A stretch of 64,000 bases of DNA from Ampelocalamus luodianensis (taxonomy: Eukaryota > Streptophyta > Magnoliopsida > Poales > Poaceae). The stretch spans positions 23,823,840-23,887,839 of the forward strand of contig CM070628.1 of assembly GCA_036346255.1 (NCBI GenBank), written 5' to 3'. The notes under the pieces are model-generated. The model saw only the letters and a list, made by a program, of their open reading frames with translations. It was not told where the DNA came from and ran no database searches. The position numbers were made by a program, and so were the translations under genes. Positions 11,151-21,224 of this stretch are shown here, one piece after another (the first letter of the stretch is position 1; every line of letters begins with the position of its first letter).

Positions 11151-12865
11151 CCTTCGATTGCTCTTCAAGTAGCTTGGTACCCAAAATCTCATCGCTATCA
11201 TTTACTTAACCACCACCAGCTAGTTGTAATTTTACACTTTATAAGACTTTGCAACACAAGTCGGTTAATCCTTTCTCGAAAAGGATGAGGCAAACCAAGA
11301 CGAGATTCAGCACATAGAAAAACGTTACCACTCATAGTGAGCACAAGACTAAGGGAAATAGTCAAATATCAATGATCTCAGAAAACAAAAAACATGACCA
11401 CAGTTGAGGGCACAAGTCCCACAAGAAGATAATATCAAACCTCAATCAATAAGAACAAATCATTGGTTTTGAAACTTGAGAAACACTTATACGGTAAATA
11501 GAAAGGTTAAGCACACTTCAAATAAGTTGCAAGTTACAAAATTTGACTCCAACCTCAAATACTTCTATTACACTCTTTCATTTAACAAAGAAAATAATTT
11601 TCTTTTATTACAACCTTACTTTGTCAACTCAACCAAAAGTGCCTTTAAGATCAAATCATATGAATCTCTTAAGAACCATTAAAACATTCCAATACATCAC
11701 TTTGTTCAAACTAATTTTTAACTACCCCATCATCACCCTTTCCAGAAGAAACACAATAACTTGTTTCATAATTTTTTTTGTTATCTCAATAAGATTGCAA
11801 CACTCAACTTGGTCAAAAGAATATCTAATGCACAAACCACACGATCGAAGTAAACCATTTTTTAACAAGGGCATACTGCCCCAAGTCATCCTCGCAAAAC
11901 ACACATATATAGATCACCTTTAAATTCCAAGCATTCACCTATTAGCAATGCTCAACACCAATTTAATGCACATTAATCCAATCTAGATGTTATCATAAAT
12001 AATTGATGATTATTCAGTCATGGAAGAATTTATAGTCCTATCTCTATTTGCATTCCCACTACCAAATATAAGATCATCAAGTAGACAATTAAAGAAAATT
12101 TCCATATTGTTATCCACTAAGACAACAGTCAAATACATCCTTATCTCCCCCTTCCTACACAGTAAAATTAATCCATTAAGATTAAATAATCCAACAGGTT
12201 TAGCAAACTAAACAATTTTAATGATCAACCATTTCATCAAAGGCATGCTATTATCCTACCATTCCACCATCATGTAAACATAGATCACCAATCACATCCC
12301 ATCAGTTCATCTCTTAATGATGCTCAACACCATACTTCGATACATAATAATTGCACTTAGCAATTACAAGTGATCATTACATATCCATAAAAGATAACTC
12401 CAAGATTAATATCCACTAACACAATAATCTAACACCTTCTGGATTTAACCATCCCAAAGGGTTAGATTAATTTGTTGAGACCCATTAATCCAATTTACCC
12501 AAGAAGTTTACCAAATTTATCACCCGTAGTGATCAAACTAGTTCATCAATGTTCCACGCCTCTTAATAACTCTATCAGTTCCAATTAGGAATATATATAC
12601 TCTTAATCTCAACTCACATGCAATTATTACAAGGCAGTAACAAGTTATCCATCCATGCTACCAAGGACATCCGTTAAGATCAATTATGCATCACGCTACT
12701 GACCCAACTTGACATCCCATACCTTATCATTTATCTTCTAGGCTTACAACTTCTCACTTAATACAACAAAACATTACAAAAGAGTTTTGACGATTTCTTT
12801 CTTAGAGGAGATGCACTAGACTTCAACACTCCAACTACTCCAAAAGAAATGCTTAGAGTCAAAAC
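11151..12865 (-). mobile_element. Internal domain of X1, 3' part, non-coding
   Basis: This AT-rich segment reads on the minus strand into the X1 3' LTR. Its minus strand aligns loosely with the plus strand of X2 around 16420-17876: shared landmarks are a GAGAAAGGAT...GTGTTGCAAAGT...GGTGGTGG block (minus 11210-11290; plus 17750-17812) and a TTTGATCAC...GGTGATA block (minus about 12515-12545; plus about 16577-16597). No retroelement protein can be read. It is cut off at 12866 by the start of the X2 LTR, so the 5' part of X1 is missing here. Confidence 0.55.
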
Positions 12866-14328
12866 TGTAATACTTCGGAAGTGTGAGAAGTCAAAAAAAT
12901 CGGGTTAAATCAATTTAATCGGTAGAGTTTACTTAATCGGGGAATTTCGGCTAGCATAAAACTTTCAGTTTTCAGAGTGGTTTAGGGTTTTGGACCTCCG
13001 GTTAGCCTTTCCAGCCACTTGGCCACCATGGGCTGGGCCCATCGCCCCTTTTATTCCCTTGGCCGAACCCCCTCCCTCTTTTTCCCTCTTGGCCGCCACC
13101 CCTCCCCTCCTCTCCTCCATTGCGCCCTGCCTTGGAGCCGCCCCATCTTCCCTTGTGGCTGCTCCTCCTGCTGTGGTGCTGCCCCAACCAACCTACGGAG
13201 GTTCCCCGCTGTTGGTGTTCGCAAGGAATCCAAGGTGGGCAGCTGGTTGATTCGGCCAAAGGAGGGGAAAAGGAGGAAGATCATCGTCACCAAGGTTCTT
13301 CCACCTACTCCCTGGTTGCAGCAAGGGTAACGATGCCGAGCCTCATTGGTTGGTTGTTGGTAGAAGTGATTTGGAATCGTATTTGATTAGATCGACTTGC
13401 TGCGAGTAGAAAGTTAAACCTGTCCAGTATGTTGCGAGGTCTGTTTCGTGGTTTTAGAGGCCGAATTAGAGATGTTCGTCTCCTGGAGTATTGTAGGTCT
13501 TGTTCATAGCTTTCGGTGGCCGCCAAGAACACTAAAATCCGACGAGCGAGTCAAAAGTTATGGTAGATTTAATATCTGCTGTCCAGAATTCTGACGAGAA
13601 TTACCTTTTAAGTTGTCTTTTAAAATAGGGGTATGTTAATGGACGAATCAGGGTTTCATCCCAACTAGGTTAATGTAGATAATTTCATAACCTGTTCAGA
13701 TTGTTAAAGAACGCTCAATTCGGAGTTGTAGATTAAAAGTTATGGATGTTTTAATCTTGCTGTCTTAACTGTTCGGACAGATTCGGTACTGCTATTTCAA
13801 TTACCTGTTAGTATAATAATTTGGCTGATTTGGGTTACCTCATCAACTAGAGTGTTGTAGGTATGATCGTTAAGTTTATGTAGGAGCTGGGCTCACCTCG
13901 TTTCGAGTCCCAGGTAAATAATTATGGCCAATACCGTGCGGCTGTCCAGATCCGATTCCAGGGTGCTGTCTGTTTTTCAGATTTAGGATTACGGCTATTG
14001 CTTGGGTATTCAAGAGAGTATTGTAGAGTATTAAGACGTGTTGCGTTCCGTGTGGTTCTTATTTCGTTTATTGAATTGTTTAGGTGGCGAGGCTATGGGT
14101 TTGGGAGCACCTTCGTTGCCTGCTACCGCGGCGCTTCGCGGAAGGCAAGTACTTTGATGTTTATACGTTTGGAGTATGATGCATGCTTGATGACTGTATT
14201 GCGTTTTTCTGATATCCACGAGAATGTTCAAAGTTTATGTCCTTTTCTTATGTGTTATATACATGAGTACATATTTGATGTCTTTCATAATTCATACTTC
14301 AGTTTATGCATCCTGTTTCATGTGCCAT

Positions 14329-14530
14329 CCACGGGAGTGGAAGCTCCACGGGAGTGGAGTCTAAAGTCTCATCAATTCCAGTATAGGCAAGTGAAGTCCC
14401 ACCATTCCAATGTGGGCAGTTTTGGACACCCGTATGAAACGTTCTTCATACGGTATTCTGGATCCCCGTATTTCGATAAATACGGGCTTAAGTGAACACC
14501 GACGGGTGTGTCACTAGCTATACCGGTATA
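14329..14530. repeat. Array of seven stem-loops in the X2 LTR
   Basis: Stems in order: 14329-14340 (CCAC/GTGG), 14344-14359 (CTCCAC/GTGGAG, loop GGGA), 14398-14416 (CCCAC/GTGGG), 14430-14453 (CCGTATGAA/TTCATACGG), 14465-14486 (CCCGTATTT/AAATACGGG, loop CGAT), 14496-14509 (ACACC/GGTGT), and the palindrome TATACCGGTATA at 14519-14530. Seven inverted repeats in 200 bp, most of them perfect, far exceed chance. Confidence 0.8.
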
Positions 14531-15041
14531 AGCATGTGTGCAATCCATCCTTGATTATATTCATTCATTTCATGTATTTCTTAAGTGCTCATTCGATGCA
14601 ACGTTCGCATTCTTAAATGGTGATGTCCTGTTTGTATTTGTGTTCTGTCTCTGTCACTGTACTTGCTGAGTCGTGGACTCACTCTTGCGTTGTTTGTTTA
14701 TTTTTGGTAACCCCTGATGTTGGCTCACTTGGGAGGGAGTAGACACGCACTACTTGTTCACATCATCAAATTCATGTTCAAGATTAAATTTTAGTTCTAT
14801 CTTTCATTCGTTAATGATGAACTGTAATAATTAAATTATAATTGGTGAAGGAAGGATACCTTCTCCACAATGATGTTGATTTATTACTGCATGTGAACCT
14901 TCTTTATTGATGATCAGTATTAAATAACTTAAAAGGTGAAGGAAGGATACCTTCACCATGTCCTGTTTATTTTAATGCAGACATTAGTTGATATACTTAT
15001 TTCATATTCTTCCGCATTGTGTAGATTGTTAGATTATTTAG

Positions 15042-15076
15042 GTGACATCTTGGCTTCCGAATAGCCAGGGTGTTAC
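15042..15076. repeat. Terminal hairpin at the 3' end of the X LTR
   Basis: The last 36 bases of the X2 LTR fold as GTGACA..TTGGCT..loop..AGCCA..TGTTAC, directly before the primer binding site. The other copy, at 7731-7765, has the same fold with changed bases on both arms (GTAACA..TTGGCT / AGCCAA..TGTTAC). Keeping the pairing in diverged copies suggests the structure itself is selected, perhaps for integrase recognition or primer placement. Confidence 0.65.
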
Positions 15077-15078
15077 AG

Positions 15079-15091
15079 TTGGTATCGGAGC
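15079..15091 (+). other. Primer binding site of X2
   Basis: TTGGTATCGGAGC, one base after the LTR end, pairs with the 3' end of initiator tRNA-Met as in most plant gypsy elements. This fixes the LTR boundary and the plus orientation of X2. Confidence 0.75.
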
Positions 15092-18000
15092 GGGCTTTAG
15101 GTCCATGGTAATTATGTTATTAAAATGACACACTGTGCACAGTAGGTGGGGTTTGGGTAAACCATCGTATCCGTATTTTCTAGTGGTGTGTTTCATCATA
15201 TTGAACTGTTCTTGAATTGCTTCTGTACTATCGTTCGTGTTGTTAATATGAACTAATACTATGATTGTCACGAGATGATCCTGTATATTCATAATTGGGT
15301 ATTTTGGTGAAGCGTGTTGTTAACGGATGATAAGAAGTGGAGGTCGTGGTTGTTACTCTGGGATTCACCAGGTTACACCACTGTTCGCAGTACGTGGTTA
15401 GAGGAGTAGTTACCCCGAGTACCATAGTTTCAGGTGTTAAGAGTGAGTTGCTTTAGAAAGTTGTTCTCTTTCTTGATTTCTGAATTTGGCAATTTTTGTC
15501 CTGCGGTGGTTGATGAATTTCTCCTGGGTTTGTGGTTCATGATAGTTTATGGTTTTCAATAGATCTCTCTTGGTTCTCTGAAACAATTATTGCTTTTCGA
15601 CTGTTGAGTTGCTTTTACTACTTGTGATCGTTGTCAATTGGCAAGATTGATGTTTTCATGGTTGCTCCTTCTTTCTCATTGGAAAAGAATGACTCATTTA
15701 CTCGTTTGATAGCTTGGTTAGTGAGTGTTTTCCGCTGTAAGTTGATTGCATGGGAAAGCTTTGGCTTTATGTGTTTCTTTTGGATTACTTCGAGCGTTGA
15801 GGTTTGAAGACTCTCTTTTGCTGAAGTAAGGTGTTAGAATCCTTTTATGATGTCTTATCATGCTTAAAATGAGAAGCTATAACTAAATGAATAAATTACT
15901 ATGATATGAGTTACCAAGTCGGGTTATTAGCATGGTGCAAATCAATTATTCTTAACTACCATCCATGAAAGTGAAATTGATTAATTTGAAATGTCCTTGT
16001 ATTTGATACTTGGTGTATGATAAATAAAGACTGTCCATATCCATTCAGAACCTATAGATCTTACATAAGAGCTAGATTTATCTATTTCCTGGTATGCTAA
16101 ATTGTTGAAACTTGTATAAAGTACCAGATGGGTGCTGGTGAATCGATTCATGAAACCTTGTTTATAGAAAATGATGTTAGTGGATCTTTAATCATGTTTT
16201 GAAATGATTTCTGAACAAAGGTGAAATGTGAATCTATGTTTATATATGGTTATGTGATTGCAAACGAATTGCATGCAGTATGTACACCCATGATTAATAC
16301 AATCATCAATTGTTAATGAGCGTTGAAGAAGGTGTTGAGCAACACCAATAGTTAAGTAGATGAATTTCGTAAGTAGTCTTTGATATCGTGCCTTGTGATA
16401 TTATTATTGCTTAGCATAATCTTGTTATAATAAATTTGTTTCAACCTTGTGGTTTGTATTCCCTTTGGGAAGCGTTAGGATGGAGTAATAAAGTTTGATG
16501 ATTCTTGGTACTAGTGTATGTTGTCGATGTTATTAAATCGTCAAAATATGAGAATGAGGTTAATTCTCGTAGTAATTTGATCACCCATGGTGATATTTCC
16601 TAAATGATCAAATTTCAAGTTTTGTATTCATGATCTTTTGGGGGTTCAGGCTTTATGTGGTAAATGAAGTTTATCGAGTAACGATATGTTGCAAAGTTGC
16701 AATGGTTCTTCGATGTTGCAAGTGCTTGATTTTGAATACTTATTTGTTCTTATCTGTTAAGGTTCGATATTCTCTTCTTGTGAGGCTTATGCGTTCAACT
16801 GTGGACTCCACTTATGTTGGATGAGTTCATTGCTTAAATTGGTTTTTCCCTTGGTCCCGTGTTCAGTGCGAGTGGTAGATGAGTTTTCTAGTGGGTGAAA
16901 AAAAAATGTTCCCAATTGCCTCTTCTTTTGAGAAGGATTCAACCCATTCTTTCACGTGGGTCTTTAAAAGTGTTTTCTAATTGTTGTTGAGAGAATTGAA
17001 GTTAATACCGTTCAGATGAGAATATTTCAAGTTTAGCTTTCTTGATATTTTGGAGCCCATGAATCATCTGGTAGAAATTATTTTAAATAAATTGAGGTAT
17101 TGAATTGTCTAGTTGCTTCTTAAGAGATTCATGTGATTTAATCTTAAAGGAATTTTTGGTTGGAGTTGGCAACGTGAAGCTGCAATTAAAGAAAAATTAT
17201 GTTGGTTCCCTTAAGAGGAGAATAATCGCTTGCTTTTCAGAAATCTGTAATTGGAAATGTTTGAGTTTGGTGGTGAGATTATTTGGATCTCATGTTTCGT
17301 GTGTAGTTGAATTGTTCTGAACAAATATGACGTATTGAGGAATTTCATTGGTTCTTAATTAGTCCGTGTGGTTTGGACTAAAGACCTTATCTTGTTCGTT
17401 GTGGCAAAGCGATGTTAGTCAAAGAATTAATTTCAGTGTTAAAGGAAAGAGTGCAGTAGGAATATTTGAGAATTTGAGTCAAGTTTTGTGACTTGTGGTT
17501 ATTTGAATTGTTCATAAACTTTTTGCTCTTTTCACTCAAGAGTTGTCGAGTTTCAATCGCAATGTCATTTCTCTTATTAGTGGTTATTTGCTATTCCTTT
17601 TTGAGGATGCGCACTCTCATTGTGAACTCAACTTTCGTTTTTCCAGATCTTCATTACTAGATTACTTCTTTTGGTTTCGTGCACCTGTGAGCAGCAACAT
17701 TTTCTTGTGTGGTGAAATTTGCCCTTATTCGCCTCTTTCTTTTGAGAAAGGATCAGCTTTGTGTTGCAAAGTTTTACAAAGTGTAAGTTGTCAATTGTTT
17801 GGTGGTGGTTAACTGATTGTAGGGGTGAGATTTTGCTACCAAGCTATTGGAGGGGTAATAGAAGATGAGTTGGTTTTGACCTGAACCTCTTGGAGGGAAA
17901 TTGATTCAGATGGTATGTATGGCTTCGAAGTAAAACTGTATAGTGTTCAACTAAGTAGAACCTATGGTATAGTGTAGTTCCAGAACTTTGGTTCATATTG

Positions 18001-19105
18001 AAATGTTGGGGATTATCAAATGTATGGAAACCTTAATCAATTTTATAGAGTAACACAATTGAAAAGTATTACGATGTTGTGTGAGTGATTCCTGATGTTG
18101 TCAATGAGTGAGTATGTCGGAATCGTGGGGATGTTAGAGATTGAATCCGATGATTTCACTATTTGTTATAAGAGGAAATTCTTTGTAGAGGTCTCGGAGG
18201 TTAAATTTGGGCTTTCCATTTTCTTGCTAGACTTTTGGTCGCCCAAAGATTTGTGTGTAGAGGAGATAGAAAACTGGAGTACTCTGAGCAGTGGAATGAT
18301 TGTCGATAGAACTCTTCTGATGTAGTTCATGAGCGGGTGTGTTGAGGATTCTGATGTGTTGTTCTTGAAAGTTGGAGGTGATGAGATTGCATGGGTTTTT
18401 GAGGTGTTTTGGTGCCTTCTATCAAATTAATGTCATCAGTTGAAGGAGTTGTCTAGAGTGTTTAGTGGAATCAATAGAGTCTCTCCACAAAGGTGTGGAT
18501 GATGTATTTCGGTTTAAACCTAAATTTGAGGATGTTAAATTAAGAGGTTTGAGACCGTGTGGTATGCGATGAATTCGAATTCCAAGGTTGGAGAGATATT
18601 TTATTCCAAAAAGTGAAACTAAGGAAAAAGATGTCTTCTTGATTAGTGAAGCATTTTCTTTATTCTTGCTTGAGCTTGTGCTGTTGACCAATGTCTTTCG
18701 TAAGTTGAGTTTGACTCGATTTTGGTATGTGTGGTTCTTATCGGTTCAGGAAGAATAAAGGAAGTTTTGATTTGGGCATTTAAAATTATTCCTCCTTTAG
18801 TTTTCGTGACGTTTATTCGCAAACTGCCACTAGGAAGGTCGAAAGGTTTTCGTGATGAAATTCGATTTACGATTTTACTCTTCTGTACCCATTTGGTAAC
18901 GTCTAGTTGTGACGTGAATCTTTCTTATTCAGATGTGTTTTGCCGGCCACAATCGTAGTTTCCCAAGAGGAGCAGATCTAATGCACACATTGCGCACTTG
19001 GATCTTTTATAGTAACTTGCAGTTTGTAATTGAAGCAGAACGTTGAATTATTTTATTCTTTGAATAATGGTTGTAAGCTCTAGGAGAGCAAAGCATTAAA
19101 CTATT
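15092..19105 (+). mobile_element. Non-coding internal region of X2 and junction to G2
   Basis: About 4 kb of AT-rich sequence without gag or reverse transcriptase motifs. The part up to about 17876 aligns in order with the X1 internal domain (11151-12865, opposite strand). At 17803-17876 the sequence matches the X1 stretch just before its 3' LTR, including GAGATTTTG..TACCAAGCTA, but no X LTR follows. From about 17880 to 18960 nothing is recognisable. Somewhere near 18960-19105 the sequence changes to the G2 pol fragment, so this is a truncated or recombinant end of X2. Confidence 0.5.
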
Positions 19106-20985
19106 ATGATGAGTCCTGCAAGGCTTACATTCCGTTATGACATTTATTGCGATGCTTCATGTAATGGGCTCGGTTGTATACTTATGCAAGAAGGTCGAGT
19201 TGTGGCTTATATATTGAGGCAATTAAGACCACATGAGGCTAATTATCCTACACAAGACTTAGAACTAGGAGCAGTTGTCTATGCTCTGAAGATTTGACGA
19301 TATTACCTCATCAGTAATCGTTGCGAGATCTACACTGATCACAAGAGTCTCAAATATATTTTCACCCAAGCCGACTTGAACTTGAGGCAAAGAAGATGGC
19401 TCGAGTTAATCAAGGATTATGATATGGGACTCCACTATCACCCGGCAAAAAGCTAATGTGCTAGCAATGCGTTGAGCAGAAAATCTCAATGCAACTGTTT
19501 GTCGGTAACATTCACCTCGGCAGGACTTTGCATCGAATTCCAACGCTTAAACCTCGAGATGGTTGAAGAGGGTTACCTTGCTGCCCTACAAGTGAATTTC
19601 ACACTTGATGACCAGATCAAGGAAGCCCAGAAGACCGACACGGAGGTTGCTCAAATCTGGAAAGAAATGAAGCAAGGCAAGGCTAAATGTTTCACCGAAG
19701 ATGCACAAGGCACCTTGCGGTTCGGGAACCGTATGGTGGTGCCATGTGACCCCAAGTTGAGAGAGTTGATTCTCGATTCTCCATACATCCTGGGAGCACT
19801 AAGATGTATCAGGATCTGAGAAAGAGACGTGGTGGAGTCAAATGAAGCAAAGAAATCGTGTAGTATGTTCTTTGAGTGGGATATATGCCAAAGAGTCAAG
19901 GACGAGCACTTGAAACCAGCGGGTACACTCCAACCTCTTCCTATTCCCAAGTGGAAATGGGAAGAAGTAGGCATGGATTTCATTATCGACCTTCCAAAGA
20001 CTCAAACTGGGTTTGATTCCATATGGGTAATTATTGATCGTCTAACTAAGGTTACCCACTTTATTCCTGTCAAGACCACCTTCGATGGTAACAAGTTAGC
20101 GGAGTTATACATCTCAAGGATTTTTTGTCTCCACGGTGTACCAAAGGTGATCGTTTCAGATCGAGGCGCTCAGTTCACATCCTATTTCTAGAAATGTCTC
20201 CATCAAGCAATGGGGACCGACCTTTCTTTTAGCACTGCATACCACCCGTAGACAAGCAGACAAACTAAGAGGGTGAATCAAATATTGACAGACCTTCTCC
20301 GAGCTTGTGTGTTATCCTATAACAAGATTGGGAGAAATGTTTACCATATGCAGAGTTTTCCTACAACAATAGCTACCAATCAAGTATACAGATGTCACCT
20401 TTTGAGGCATTGTATGGGAGAGCTTGTAGGTCACCTTTGAATTGGTCTGAATTCAGGGAAATACCATTCTATGGTCTGAACTTGGTACAACAAGCCAAAG
20501 TGCAAGTTCATCTTATCCGAGAACGACTTCGGGCGGCTCAGTCTCGTCAGAAGTCATATGCCGATTGTCGTCAACGTGAGTTGAGTTTTCAGGTGAACGA
20601 TCATGTTTACCTTAAAGTCACACCAATGAAAGGATCACATCGCTTCCAAGTCAAAGGCAAGCTAGCATCTCGATATATCGGACCATTCCAGATCTTAGAA
20701 AAACGAGGATATGTGGCTTATCAGTTGAAGCTTCCACCATCACTATCAGATGTGCATAATGTCTTTCATGTTTCACAACTGAAAAAGTGCCTCCGAGTTC
20801 CAACCGAAGCCACTCCTTTGGAAGTCCTCGACTTGCAACCCGATCTCACTTATCGGGGGCACCCAATTCGCATTCTTGAAGAAAAAGAACGCCAGACAAG
20901 AAATCGAACTATCAAATTCTTGAAGATCCAGTGGAGTAACCACACTGAATATGAATCAACATGGGAACGCGAAGATCGGATGTGA
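19106..20985 (+). pseudogene. Chromodomain Ty3/gypsy pol fragment: RNase H and integrase (G2)
   Basis: In order: an RNase H-like domain (IYCDASCNGLGCILMQEGR then YPTQDLELGAVVYALKI, 19130-19297, continuing after a stop with IYTDHKSLKYIFTQ); the linker and integrase start (about 19560-19800); the integrase core with GMDFIIDLP, VSDRGAQFTS and a degraded third acidic region (19970-20280); the integrase C-terminus with FEALYGRACRSP (20400 onward); and a terminal chromodomain-like end with FLKIQWSNHT and WEREDRM. The order is that of Tekay/Del-type chromoviruses. Several stops and frame shifts break it (for example 19297, 19454, 20190, and the damaged catalytic Glu region near 20250). No reverse transcriptase, protease or gag lies upstream. 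The fragment cannot encode a working enzyme as written. Confidence 0.85.
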
Positions 20986-21210
20986 GCTGCTTATCCCGAT
21001 CTATTGCCTTCTACTTGAAGTGTCTTCGAATCAAGAAAGGAAAGGTTAAACAAAGCAATGGAAAGGAAAATGTAATAGAGATTCTTTGTAATCTTGTTAG
21101 GCTATCTTAGCACTATCTTTGAAGGAAATCAAGACGATAGATGTCTATTTTCTTTTGAACCTTCCTGTCTAACTTCCACCCTACCGCGATCTCGGGGTTG
21201 AGATATTTTG

Positions 21211-21224
21211 TAAGGGGAGAGATT
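21211..21224 (+). other. Polypurine tract of G2
   Basis: TAAGGGGAGAGATT lies directly before the LTR start TGTCACATCCCC. It primes plus-strand synthesis in LTR retrotransposons. The preceding bases (CGCGATCTCGGGGTTGAGA) match the usual sequence before the tract in grass Tekay-type elements. Confidence 0.65.

Larger units (their letters stand above)
12866..15077 (+). mobile_element. 5' LTR of non-coding LTR element X2 (2.2 kb)
   Basis: It starts TGTAATACTTCGG and ends GGGTGTTACA, immediately followed by a tRNA-Met type primer binding site at 15079. The ends and interior landmarks are shared, in opposite orientation, with X1 at 7730-11150. A GC-rich block lies at 12985-13330, and a stem-loop array lies at 14329-14530. 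Frames in the GC-rich block occur on both strands and show no known domain. Confidence 0.75.

Noticed and set aside
7730..15077. X1 and X2 LTR ends as long terminal inverted repeats of one DNA transposon
   Set aside because: The outer ends match in inverted orientation, but each is an LTR end with a matching LTR start (11150 and 12866), and X2 has a primer binding site right after its LTR. Two LTR elements in opposite orientation explain this fully.
18422..18691. Minus-strand 89-residue frame in the X2 internal region
   Set aside because: Low complexity, Ser/Lys-rich composition, no homologous counterpart in X1 and no motif.
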